From CAIOSQ01 sp044359885 (GTDB lineage: Bacteria; Pseudomonadota; Alphaproteobacteria; CACIAM-22H2): a stretch of 6,966 bases of DNA. The notes beneath the pieces were generated by a model that saw only the letters and a list, made by a program, of their open reading frames with translations, searched no databases and was not told where the DNA came from. The position numbers and the translations under genes are program-made. The stretch's first letter is position 1. Every line of letters starts with the position of its first letter. The stretch spans positions 1-6,966 of the forward strand of contig JBIKLI010000241.1 of NCBI GenBank assembly GCA_044359885.1, read 5' to 3'. Shown here piece after piece: positions 1 to 5,964 of this stretch.

Positions 1-319
1 TGCTGCGCGAGCGCGAGGACGAGTTCTCGAGCGTCGCCGTGTCCGAGATGTTGATCGTGACGGTCAGGATGTCGCCGACCGTGCTGGCGCGCTGGTCCTT
101 GAAGAAGGCCCGCGCGCCCGGCTGCCACAGCGAGTTCGCCTGACGCTCGACGGGGATCGGGGTCGGCATCGGCATCTGGATGGGCGGACGCGCCGCGGCC
201 GGGTTGTCGATCGGGCTTTGCGGCGGCGGCGCCCCGACATGGCCAAGGCGGTCGATGGTGCCGGCGCAGCCGCCGAGCGCGAGGGCGACGGCGAGGACGG
301 GGAGGGTGCGGATGGTCAT
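1..319 (-). CDS. flgH: FlgH, flagellar L-ring lipoprotein (N-terminal 106 residues, cut by window edge)
   Basis: FlgH builds the L-ring, the outer-membrane bushing through which the flagellar rod turns. The reading frame opens at the ATG whose complement is at 317-319 and runs off the left edge, so no stop is visible. Residues 1-18 form a lipoprotein signal peptide ending in a lipobox (LGGC, Cys18), so the mature protein should be lipidated and sent to the outer membrane. A Pro-rich linker (about 30-58) follows, then the family's conserved opening NSLWQPGARAFFKDQRAST (62-80) and the VGDILTV strand (81-87). A GGAGA ribosome site (326-330) sits 6 bases upstream of the start. The gene follows flgA after 18 bases and is the last visible member of the flgF-flgG-flgA-flgH operon. 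Identity rests on the lipobox plus the SLW-PGARAFFKDQRA block, both well known in FlgH. Confidence 0.93.
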   Translation of the reverse strand, partial: MTIRTLPVLAVALALGGCAGTIDRLGHVGAPPPQSPIDNPAAARPPIQMPMPTPIPVERQANSLWQPGARAFFKDQRASTVGDILTVTINISDTATLENSSSRSRS

Positions 320-337
320 GATCGGTCTCCGGACCGT

Positions 338-1285
338 TCAGTTGACGAGGGCGGGAAGCGAGGCGGTCAGCACCAGCACGGTGTCCGGGCCGATGACCTG
401 GGCTTCGACGGTGCGACGGGTCTGGACATTGATGACGCGGATCGTGTCGCCGCGTGCGCCTTCCTCGACCGCGCGGCCAAGCGCGCTCAGCGTCATGCTG
501 CCGGATCGCAGCACCACGTTGACGTTGGCATTGCGCGCCACCAGGATCGGCGCGCGGACGTCCCCGTCGCGCAGCGTCTCTCCCGGGCGCAACGCCCGCC
601 GCGCGCTCATGCCGACCAGACGCGCCGGATCCATCACCGCGTCGTTTCGCAGCGCGTCCTCGCGCAGCGTCGCCAGTTCCACGTCGTCGTGGCGGATGAT
701 CTCGCCGGCCTGGATCTGCCGCCGCAGGACCGGGACCTCGCGGGTGCCGACGGCGCGCCCGGCGACCGCGATGCGCAGCGCCGTGGGATGGCCGCCGCCC
801 ACGACGAGCAGGGCCGAGAACCGGCCGCTCGGCTGGTCGACGGACAGGGACTGGACCTCGATCGCCGGCGGCGCCAGCGGCGAGATCGACAGCTCGGGCG
901 TGCGGCCGGCGAACTCGATCGCCAGATTGCGCAGGTCTCCCGCCTGGCGGAAGGCGTCGCGCAGCGCATCGACCAGCGCGCCGCGGTCGATGGTCCGACC
1001 CGCGCGTTCCACCACGATCCGGTCGAAGCGGGTCGTGGCCCGCCAGCCCAGGCCATGCGCGCGGGCGGTTTCCGACAGCCACTCCGAATCGAGCACGTAG
1101 CGCCGGCCGGGGGTCGGCGCGCGGGCGACGACGCTGTCGGCGAGCGGGCCGGCGTCGTCGAAGAGGTCCCCGAGCCGCACGAGGTCGGCATCGATCGTCG
1201 CCGCGGGCTTCAGCGTGGTCGCGTCGGCCGCGGTCGCGGCGCAGGCGAGCAGGGCGGCGGCGAACAGGTTTCGGACGGTCGTCAT
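338..1285 (-). CDS. flgA: FlgA, P-ring assembly chaperone (SAF domain)
   Basis: FlgA is a periplasmic chaperone that helps FlgI subunits assemble into the P-ring around the rod. The 315-residue product starts with a Sec signal peptide (hydrophobic 7-20, likely cleavage after ADA at 22). A variable N-terminal half comes next, including the RLGDLF segment at 37-42. A SAF-type domain spans about 183-245 (VPVLRRQIQAGEIIRHDDVE, then the MSARRALRPGETL turn at 226-238). The C-terminal FlgA barrel spans about 246-307 and includes VLRSGSMTLSALGRA, EGARGDTIRVIN and the closing AQVIGPDTVLV. This length matches the long alphaproteobacterial and proteobacterial form. The ribosome site GAGGGG (1293-1298) overlaps the flgG stop codon, and flgA starts 11 bases after flgG ends, so the two are probably translationally coupled. 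No flgI is present in the window, so the client protein is encoded elsewhere. Confidence 0.95.
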   Translation of the reverse strand: MTTVRNLFAAALLACAATAADATTLKPAATIDADLVRLGDLFDDAGPLADSVVARAPTPGRRYVLDSEWLSETARAHGLGWRATTRFDRIVVERAGRTIDRGALVDALRDAFRQAGDLRNLAIEFAGRTPELSISPLAPPAIEVQSLSVDQPSGRFSALLVVGGGHPTALRIAVAGRAVGTREVPVLRRQIQAGEIIRHDDVELATLREDALRNDAVMDPARLVGMSARRALRPGETLRDGDVRAPILVARNANVNVVLRSGSMTLSALGRAVEEGARGDTIRVINVQTRRTVEAQVIGPDTVLVLTASLPALVN

Positions 1286-1296
1286 GAGGCGGCCCC

Positions 1297-2082
1297 TCAG
1301 CGCAGCTGGTTGAGCGCGGACATCATCTCGTCCGACGCCTGGATGACCTTGGAATTCATTTCGTAGGCGCGCTGCGCGGTGATCAGGTTGGTGACCTCCT
1401 GCACCGTGTTGACGTTGGAGGTCTCGAGGAAGCCCTGCAGCAGCGTGCCGAACCCCTGCCGGCCGGCGATGCCGGTGACCGGTTCGCCGGAGGCGGTGGT
1501 GTTCTGGAACAGGTTGTCGCCGGCCGATTGCAGCCCGGCGTCGTTGGCGAAGCTGGCCAGCTCGAACTGGCCGACGCGCTGCATCTGGGCCTGTCCCTGC
1601 TGCTTCACCATCACCTCGCCCGAGGTGTTGATGGTGATGTCGAGGGCGTCGCGCGGCACCGTTCCCGCGCCCTTCACGGTGTAGCCGTCGGCGGTGACGA
1701 TCTTGCCCTCCGGGCTCAGCTGGAACGAGCCGGCCCGGGTGAAGGCGGTCTCGCCGGTCGGCATCTCGACCTGGAACCAGCCCTTGCCCTGGAGGGCGAC
1801 GTCGAGCGAGTTCCCGGTGGTGGTCAGGTTGCCCTGTTCGGTGATGCGGTAGACCGCCGCCGCGCGGACACCGAGACCGAGCTGGATGCCCGACGGCACG
1901 ATCGTGTTGGCGTCCGAAGAGGCGGCGCCGGCGCGGCGCTGGTTCTGGTAGAGCAGGTCCTGGAACTCGGCACGCTGGCGCTTGAACGCCGTCGTATTCA
2001 TGTTGGCGATGTTGTTCGAGATGGTCTCGACGTTCAGCTGCTGGGCCAGCATTCCGGTCGAAGCGATACTCAGCGAGCGCAT
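1297..2082 (-). CDS. flgG: FlgG, distal rod protein
   Basis: FlgG polymerises into the distal rod, the drive shaft crossing the periplasm, and is exported by the flagellar type III apparatus without a cleaved signal. The 261-residue protein has the usual FlgG length. It shows the N-terminal rod/hook signature SNNIANMNTTAFK (22-34) and the FlgG-specific insertion at about 46-72, ending in VPSGIQLGLGV, which separates FlgG from FlgF and FlgE. It also has the D1-type core with GWFQV and FTRAGSF (101-120) and the C-terminal coiled-coil signature running from GFLETSNVNTVQE through LITAQRAYEMN to DEMM (217-254). The start is supported by a GGAGGA site (2090-2095) 7 bases upstream. It lies 34 bases after flgF and 11 before flgA. 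Confidence 0.97.
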   Translation of the reverse strand: MRSLSIASTGMLAQQLNVETISNNIANMNTTAFKRQRAEFQDLLYQNQRRAGAASSDANTIVPSGIQLGLGVRAAAVYRITEQGNLTTTGNSLDVALQGKGWFQVEMPTGETAFTRAGSFQLSPEGKIVTADGYTVKGAGTVPRDALDITINTSGEVMVKQQGQAQMQRVGQFELASFANDAGLQSAGDNLFQNTTASGEPVTGIAGRQGFGTLLQGFLETSNVNTVQEVTNLITAQRAYEMNSKVIQASDEMMSALNQLR

Positions 2083-2116
2083 CGGAAGATCCTCCGGCGA
2101 GTCGGTTGGGGGGCCG

Positions 2117-2863
2117 TCACGACAGACGGGTCAGTTTCTCGATGGTGCGGCGGGAACGGTCGTTCTCCTGGTCGACGATCCGCGAGGCCGACTGGTATCG
2201 GCGCGTCAGTTCGATCATCTGGGCGATCTCGAGCACGCCCTGGACGTTGGAGCCCTCGAGCATCCCCTGGGCGACCTTGGTCTTCTTGTCGTCCATCGGC
2301 TTCGCTTCGGCGTCCGTGGTCAGCAGGTTCTCGCCGGTGCGGCGCATCGCCTGCTCGTTGTCGATGGCGACGACGCGCATGCGGGCGATCTTGCCGTCCT
2401 TGCCCGTGATCGTCCCGCGGCGGTCGATCTCGACGCTGGTCTCGCCGGCGGGGATCGTGATCGGGCCGCCGTTATCGGCGAGCAGCTGGGCGCCGTTGCC
2501 CAGGACCAGGCGGCCTTGCGCATCGGGACGGAAGGAGCCGGCGCGGGTGTAGCGGATGCCGGACTCGGTCTGCACCGCGATGTAGCCCGGCCCGACCAGC
2601 GCCACGTCGAACTGGTTGCCGGTGCGCTCGACGTTCCCGGGGCGGGTGTCGCGCCAAAGGCCCTTGTCCACGGCGAAGGCCACCTTCGATCCGGGTCCGT
2701 TCAATCCGCCGTTGCCGGCCATGTCGGAGAGCAGCGTCTCGAAGATCAGCCGCTCGCCCTGGAAGCCGGGGGTCGAGATGTTGGCGACGTTGTTGGCCGT
2801 GACGTCCAGCTGGCGGCGCAGCGCCCCAAGCTGGGAGATCGCGATATAGGATGGGTTCTCCAT
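2117..2863 (-). CDS. flgF: FlgF, proximal rod protein
   Basis: FlgF is a structural subunit of the proximal rod of the flagellar basal body. The 248-residue product has the rod-family N-terminal motif ANNVANISTPGFQ (23-35), the central YTRAGSF (105-111), and the C-terminal block GMLEGSNVQGVLEIAQMIEL with RRYQSA (200-226) and a helical tail. It lacks the FlgG-type insertion with the PSGIQ-G-GV motif. That, its position directly ahead of flgG and its length identify it as FlgF. The start at 2861-2863 has a GGAG ribosome site (2870-2873) 6 bases upstream. It is the first gene of the leftward operon. The sigma-54-like promoter at 2941-2956 would place transcription start near 2930, giving a leader of about 67 bases. 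Confidence 0.95.
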   Translation of the reverse strand: MENPSYIAISQLGALRRQLDVTANNVANISTPGFQGERLIFETLLSDMAGNGGLNGPGSKVAFAVDKGLWRDTRPGNVERTGNQFDVALVGPGYIAVQTESGIRYTRAGSFRPDAQGRLVLGNGAQLLADNGGPITIPAGETSVEIDRRGTITGKDGKIARMRVVAIDNEQAMRRTGENLLTTDAEAKPMDDKKTKVAQGMLEGSNVQGVLEIAQMIELTRRYQSASRIVDQENDRSRRTIEKLTRLS

Positions 2864-2918
2864 CTTGCGCTCCGGATCGGTTCGCGGTTTCTGCCGCGTG
2901 ACGGCCGGGACGGGGATC

Positions 2919-2930
2919 CGGCCCGGGCCG
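2919..2930. repeat. Perfect 12-bp palindrome near predicted flgF transcription start
   Basis: CGGCCCGGGCCG reads the same on both strands. It ends where the sigma-54-type promoter predicts flgF transcription to begin (about 2930), so it would form the first bases of the leader. It could be an operator or a 5' hairpin, or simply GC-rich chance. Confidence 0.4.
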
Positions 2931-2940
2931 CGTAAGTCGT

Positions 2941-2956
2941 AGCGAAAACCATGCCA
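2941..2956 (-). promoter_or_regulatory. Predicted sigma-54 promoter for flgF-flgG-flgA-flgH
   Basis: Read on the minus strand the site is TGGCATGGTTTTCGCT. The sigma-54 consensus is TGGCACG, four bases, TTGCA. The site matches TGGCA and the G of the -24 element, has the invariant GG and GC exactly ten bases apart, and has T-GC in the -12 element. It points at flgF from an intergenic region. Rod and ring genes of Caulobacter-type flagellar hierarchies are commonly read by sigma-54 RNA polymerase with an activator such as FlbD. That link is knowledge of relatives and is not visible here. Confidence 0.6.
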
Positions 2957-3021
2957 GCGTCTTTCCGCCTTGTTTTCCGGGGGAAGTCCCGGGCCCGGCG
3001 CAAGGCCGTCGCCGGCGCGCG

Positions 3022-3034
3022 GGCAGGTTTTGCC
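3022..3034. promoter_or_regulatory. Dyad GGCA-N5-TGCC, possible activator site
   Basis: A short inverted repeat GGCAGGTTTTGCC lies about 92-104 bases upstream of the predicted flgF transcription start, the distance at which enhancer-binding activators of sigma-54 promoters usually sit. The arms are only four bases, so chance occurrence is likely in such GC-rich DNA. Confidence 0.2.
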
Positions 3035-3061
3035 GGGTCGGAAATGCCATCTGCCGCCGGC

Positions 3062-3079
3062 GAAACGGGTTGTTAACCC
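3062..3079. promoter_or_regulatory. CtrA-like box / TTAAC dyad upstream of fliL
   Basis: On the plus strand GAAA, seven bases, TTAAC (3062-3077); on the minus strand TTAA, seven bases, TTTC. The CtrA consensus is TTAA-N7-TTAAC, so one half is perfect and the other partial. The same bases hold the inverted repeat GGGTT-GTT-AACCC (3067-3079). AT-rich motifs like this stand out in the GC-rich spacer. In Caulobacter, early flagellar promoters including fliL carry CtrA sites, which makes the position suggestive. Confidence 0.35.
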
Positions 3080-3137
3080 TCTTCTGGCACCTTACGTCCT
3101 GGCTCAGGACGAAGCGCTTCGCGCGAACGAGGACCCG

Positions 3138-3656
3138 ATGGCCGAGGATGACAAGGGCTCAGGCGAAGAGGGTGGTCAACAAGCGCCGCCCAAGAAGAAG
3201 TTCGGATTGATGCAGATCCTGCTGTTCGTCGTCGCGCCGCTGCTGGTGCTGGGCGGCGGCGGCGCGGGCGCATATTTCCTGTTCTTCGCGAAGAGCCCGG
3301 AACAGACGGCCGCCGCGGCCGAGGCGGCGGAAAAGGCGAAGCCCCCGCGCCCTATGGTTTTCTACAACCTGCCCGAACTGCTGGTGAACCTGAACAGCCA
3401 GGGACGGCGCGCGAGCTTCCTCAAGATCAGCCTCAGCCTCGAACTGGCCGATCCGGCCGACATTCCCCGCGTCGAGGCGGTGCTGCCGCGCATCGTCGAC
3501 GCGTTCCAGACCTACCTGCGCGAATTGCGGCCCGAGGATCTGCGCGGATCGGCGGGGCTGTACCGCCTGCGCGAGGAGCTGCTGGCGCGCGTCAACACCT
3601 CGGCCCAGCCGGCCCGCGTGACCGACGTGCTGTTCAAGGAAATGCTGGTCCAGTGA
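3138..3656 (+). CDS. fliL: FliL, flagellar basal-body-associated membrane protein
   Basis: FliL is a single-pass inner-membrane protein that rings the stator units and supports torque generation. Starting at ATG 3138 the product is 172 residues, the usual FliL size. It has a charged, Lys-rich cytoplasmic tail (1-22, ending PPKKKFG), one membrane helix at about 24-50 with a Gly-rich stretch, an Ala/Glu linker, then the periplasmic FliL domain. That domain opens with FYNLPELLVNLNS (75-87), continues FLKISLSLEL, and ends in the conserved VLFKEMLVQ (164-172). The frame is open upstream to 2970. The 3138 start is preferred because GAGGA (3129-3133) lies 4 bases upstream and the upstream stretch resembles no FliL N-terminus. 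It is the first gene of the rightward cluster, 22 bases before fliM. Confidence 0.93.
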   Translation: MAEDDKGSGEEGGQQAPPKKKFGLMQILLFVVAPLLVLGGGGAGAYFLFFAKSPEQTAAAAEAAEKAKPPRPMVFYNLPELLVNLNSQGRRASFLKISLSLELADPADIPRVEAVLPRIVDAFQTYLRELRPEDLRGSAGLYRLREELLARVNTSAQPARVTDVLFKEMLVQ

Positions 3657-3678
3657 CGTTCAGGAACGGAGCCTGACC

Positions 3679-4710
3679 ATGTCCGACAACGATCCTGCAG
3701 GCGACCTCGCGGCCGACTGGGCCGCCGCCGCCGCGACCGACGGGACCGGCGCCAAGGCGCTGAGCCAGAACGAGATCGATTCCCTCCTGGGTTTCGACGA
3801 CGAGGGCAACTCGGCCGGCTCGAGCGGCATCCAGGCGATCATCAACTCGGCGCTCGTCTCCTACGAGCGCCTGCCGATGCTCGAGGTGGTCTATGACCGC
3901 CTCGTGCGCATGCTGACCACGTCGCTGCGCAACTTCACGTCCGACAACGTCGAGGTCACCCTCGACTCGATCACCTCGACGCGCTTCGGCGACTATCTCA
4001 ACTCCGTCCCGCTGCCCGCCATGCTGTGCGTGTTCAAGGCGAAGGAGTGGGACAATTTCGGTCTCCTGACGGTCGACAGCGCGCTGATCTATTCGATCGT
4101 CGACGTCCTGCTCGGCGGACGCCGCGGCACCGCGGCCATGCGCATCGAGGGCCGCCCCTACACGACGATCGAACGGCAGCTGGTCGAGCGGCTGACCTCG
4201 GTCGTGCTGCACGACATCACGCTGGCCTTCGAACCGCTGGCCAAGGTGACCTTCGTCTTCGACCGGCTGGAGACCAATCCGCGCTTCGCCTCGATCGCGC
4301 GGCCGGCCAACGCCGCCATCGTCGCGCGGCTGCGCATCGACATGGAGGATCGCGGCGGGCGCCTGGAACTGCTGCTGCCCTATTCCACGCTGGAGCCGAT
4401 CCGCGAATTGCTGCTCCAGATGTTCCTGGGCGAGAAGTTCGGGCGGGATTCGATCTGGGAGACGCATCTCGCCACGCAGCTCTGGCGCACCGAGGTCGAT
4501 CTCGAGGCCGTGCTCGACCAGCAGGTCATGTCCCTCAAGGACGTGATGGAGCTCGAGGTCGGCAGCCGGATCCTGTTCGACGCCACGCCCGACAGCCTCA
4601 TCGACCTGCGCTGCGGCGACAAGCTGATGTTCCGCGGGCGGATGGGACGCCGCGGCAAGTATCTCGCCGTGGCGATCGAGGAGAAGCTGGCGGGGAGCGA
4701 GGGCGCATGA
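3679..4710 (+). CDS. fliM: FliM, flagellar motor switch protein
   Basis: FliM forms the C-ring of the motor and binds phosphorylated CheY to set rotation direction. The 343-residue protein has the CheY-binding peptide LSQNEIDSLL at 28-37, a CheC-like middle domain (about 60-250) with LVSYERLPMLEVV, the LLGGRRGTAAMRIEGRPYTTIE turn and RQLVERLTSVV, and a C-terminal SpoA/FliN-type domain (about 265-338) ending LMFRGRMGRRGKYLAVAI. Compared with enteric FliM, where the EID-LL peptide is almost at the N-terminus, it sits behind an Ala/Asp-rich 27-residue leader. Extended leaders are common in alphaproteobacterial FliM as I recall them. An ACGGAG site (3666-3671) lies 7 bases upstream. The stop overlaps the next start as ATGA (4707-4710), implying translational coupling. 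Confidence 0.97.
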   Translation: MSDNDPAGDLAADWAAAAATDGTGAKALSQNEIDSLLGFDDEGNSAGSSGIQAIINSALVSYERLPMLEVVYDRLVRMLTTSLRNFTSDNVEVTLDSITSTRFGDYLNSVPLPAMLCVFKAKEWDNFGLLTVDSALIYSIVDVLLGGRRGTAAMRIEGRPYTTIERQLVERLTSVVLHDITLAFEPLAKVTFVFDRLETNPRFASIARPANAAIVARLRIDMEDRGGRLELLLPYSTLEPIRELLLQMFLGEKFGRDSIWETHLATQLWRTEVDLEAVLDQQVMSLKDVMELEVGSRILFDATPDSLIDLRCGDKLMFRGRMGRRGKYLAVAIEEKLAGSEGA

Positions 4711-5201
4711 GCGGCACCTCGATCGTGGTCGACATCGTTGTGGCCGTGCTCCTGGTCGTGACCATCGGCTTCGTCTGGCGTCTCGAGCGCCGCATCGCCA
4801 TGCTCAAGCGCGAGGAGGCCCGCTTCGCGGCGCTGCTCGGCGAGTTCGGCGCGGCGGCGATGCGCGCCGAACAAGGGGTCAAGGCGCTGCGCGCGGCCGC
4901 CGAAGGAGCGGGGCGCGACCTGGAGGCCGTGATCGCACGCGCCCAGGGCCTGCGCGACGACGTCCAGTATCTTCTCGACCGCGCCGGCCCGGTCACCGAC
5001 CGCCTGTCGGATTCGGTGATGCGCTCGCGCATACGCCCCTCCCAGACGTCGTCGCCGTCGCCGTCGCCGGACGCGGCGCCCCGCCCGGCGCGCGACGAGG
5101 CCCGGCAAGCGACGCCGCCGCGTGCCGCCGCCATACCGGGCGGCGTGCCTGCCGGCGCGGATCCGTCCAGCCTTGCCAGCCTGCTCCAGACCCTGCGCTG
5201 A
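4707..5201 (+). CDS. DUF6468-type membrane-anchored coiled-coil protein of the fliM-motE interval
   Basis: A 164-residue protein of unknown function. I recognise its type from alphaproteobacterial flagellar clusters, where a DUF6468 protein sits between fliM and motE, but no role is established that I know of. Residues 5-24 form one hydrophobic membrane helix right at the N-terminus. Charged Arg/Lys/Glu helices follow (about 25-93) and look coiled-coil, containing LRDDVQYLLDRAGP (82-95), which is the best-looking conserved block. Residues 110-150 are a Ser/Pro/Ala-rich flexible tail with SPSPSP, and the end SSLASLLQTLR is a short amphipathic helix. The layout suggests a bitopic inner-membrane protein with the helical part probably in the cytoplasm, where positive residues follow the helix. 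The start overlaps the fliM stop by four bases, so production is probably tied to FliM. Confidence 0.8.
   Translation: MSGTSIVVDIVVAVLLVVTIGFVWRLERRIAMLKREEARFAALLGEFGAAAMRAEQGVKALRAAAEGAGRDLEAVIARAQGLRDDVQYLLDRAGPVTDRLSDSVMRSRIRPSQTSSPSPSPDAAPRPARDEARQATPPRAAAIPGGVPAGADPSSLASLLQTLR
5051..5068 (+). repeat. Three tandem GTCGCC hexamers (in-frame Ser-Pro repeat)
   Basis: Three uninterrupted copies of GTCGCC inside the DUF6468-type gene encode the SPSPSP part of its flexible tail. A six-base unit changes length without breaking the frame, so it could vary between strains. It is short and may be only low-complexity coding sequence. Confidence 0.7.
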
Positions 5202-5223
5202 CCCCGACCGAACGGACCCGGCC

Positions 5224-5913
5224 ATGCCCCTCTTCTCCCTGCGTTCCGTCCGCTCGCCCCGGCTGCTTCCGGCGCTCATGCTCGGGCTCGGCCTGCTGCT
5301 GTCGCTGCGCCTGATCGCGCTGGTCGAAACGGTGGGCGAAGATCCCGGTGCGCCCGAGCGCGGCCCGTCGGCGGGCATGGTCCTGTCGGCGATATCGCCG
5401 GCCAGCGCGCAGGCGCCGGCGCAGCCGCCCGCCCGCCGGCCGAACGAACCGCCCGCGCGCACCGCGGTCGAGGAGAGCACGGGGTTCTCCGCCTCCGAGA
5501 TCGAGGTGCTGCAGGAACTGGCCCAGCGCCGCGCCGAGATCGACCGCCGCGCCCGCGAACTGGCCGAGCGCGAGGCGCTGCTGCAGGCGGCGGAAAAGCA
5601 GATCGAACGCAAGATCCAGGAACTCAACCAGCTCCGGACCTCGGTCGAAGCGACGCTGCGACGCGCCGACGACCAGGACGAAGCCCGCAGGAAGAGCCTC
5701 GCGCGCATCTTCGAGGGCATGAAGCCGCCCGAAGCGGCGCGCATCATGGAACAGATGGAACTGCCGCAGCTGGTGGAACTGCTCGAGCGGATGAAGGAGC
5801 GCGCCGCCTCGCCGATCCTGGGCCAGATGCATCCGGTGCGGGCCCGGCAGGTGGCGGCGGAACTTTCCAAGCGCCGGGGAACGCCGCCCGCGGCGCCGGC
5901 CCGCCAGGGCTGA
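5224..5913 (+). CDS. motE: MotE-family protein (MgtE_N-like motility chaperone)
   Basis: In Sinorhizobium, MotE is a periplasmic chaperone for the motility protein MotC. Family members are encoded in many alphaproteobacterial flagellar clusters. This 229-residue product has an Arg-rich start and a signal-anchor helix at about 14-34, then an Ala/Pro-rich linker (40-80). A long charged coiled coil runs from about 90 to 150 (EIEVLQELAQRRAEIDRRAR, then AEREALLQAAEKQIERK). An MgtE_N-like helical domain follows, with IFEGMKPPEAARIMEQM (162-178), LVELLERMKERAASPILGQM and HPVRARQVAAEL. The C-terminal signature is typical of MotE. The start at 5224 is chosen because it lies just before the signal-anchor; the frame is open to 5122 but that would overlap the previous gene. 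The ribosome site is weak (AACGGA). No motB or motC is seen nearby, so the partner is not identified here. Confidence 0.85.
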   Translation: MPLFSLRSVRSPRLLPALMLGLGLLLSLRLIALVETVGEDPGAPERGPSAGMVLSAISPASAQAPAQPPARRPNEPPARTAVEESTGFSASEIEVLQELAQRRAEIDRRARELAEREALLQAAEKQIERKIQELNQLRTSVEATLRRADDQDEARRKSLARIFEGMKPPEAARIMEQMELPQLVELLERMKERAASPILGQMHPVRARQVAAELSKRRGTPPAAPARQG

Positions 5914-5946
5914 CGTCCGCCATGCCCCGACGCGGAACTGGAAACC

Positions 5947-5961
5947 TGGCGATCTTCGTGC
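5947..5961 (+). promoter_or_regulatory. Weak sigma-54-like site upstream of cheY
   Basis: TGGCGATCTTCGTGC keeps the invariant GG and GC ten bases apart, with TGGC and TGC, but loses the ACG of the -24 box and one T of the -12 box. It would start transcription near 5973, about 65 bases before cheY. In GC-rich DNA such matches also arise by chance. Confidence 0.25.
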
Positions 5962-5964
5962 GAT

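Larger units (their letters stand above)
2864..3137. promoter_or_regulatory. Divergent control region between flgF and fliL
   Basis: These 274 bases separate the two outward-facing flagellar operons and hold no convincing gene. Within them are a sigma-54-type promoter facing flgF (2941-2956), a perfect 12-base palindrome (2919-2930), a small dyad GGCA-N5-TGCC (3022-3034), a TTAAC-containing dyad (3062-3079) and an isolated TGGCAC (3085-3090) ahead of fliL. The plus frame stays open from 2970 into fliL, but that upstream part reads as low-information, Pro/Gly/Arg-rich sequence, as expected of GC-rich non-coding DNA. Confidence 0.8.

Noticed and set aside
218..1366. Long plus-strand open frame (382 codons) opposite flgA
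   Set aside because: It is antisense to a clear flgA and reads as Arg/Asp/Gly-rich low-complexity sequence with no domain. This is a typical shadow frame in GC-rich DNA.
1982..2935. Plus-strand open frame (317 codons) opposite flgF and flgG
   Set aside because: Shadow of two recognisable rod genes, with composition of an antisense frame (His, Asp, Arg, Gly-rich).
2975..2997. CCGGG / CCCGG inverted repeat as a terminator
   Set aside because: Short arms in GC-rich DNA, no T run, and located between two divergent starts where no transcript is expected to end.
2970..3137. N-terminal extension of fliL from an upstream in-frame ATG
   Set aside because: The extra 56 residues are Pro/Gly/Arg-rich and unlike FliL. 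They would cover the control region. The start at 3138 has its own ribosome site and gives the normal FliL layout.
3634..4467. Minus-strand open frame (277 codons) opposite fliM
   Set aside because: Antisense to well-conserved FliM sequence, with no recognisable protein features.
5122..5223. Upstream in-frame start for motE
   Set aside because: It would overlap the end of the previous gene by about 80 bases and put 34 extra residues ahead of the signal-anchor.
4380..5870. Very long minus-strand open frame (496 codons) opposite fliM, the DUF6468-type gene and motE
   Set aside because: It lies opposite three convincing genes, is Ser/Arg-rich without motifs, and follows from GC-rich codon bias that leaves few stops on the other strand.
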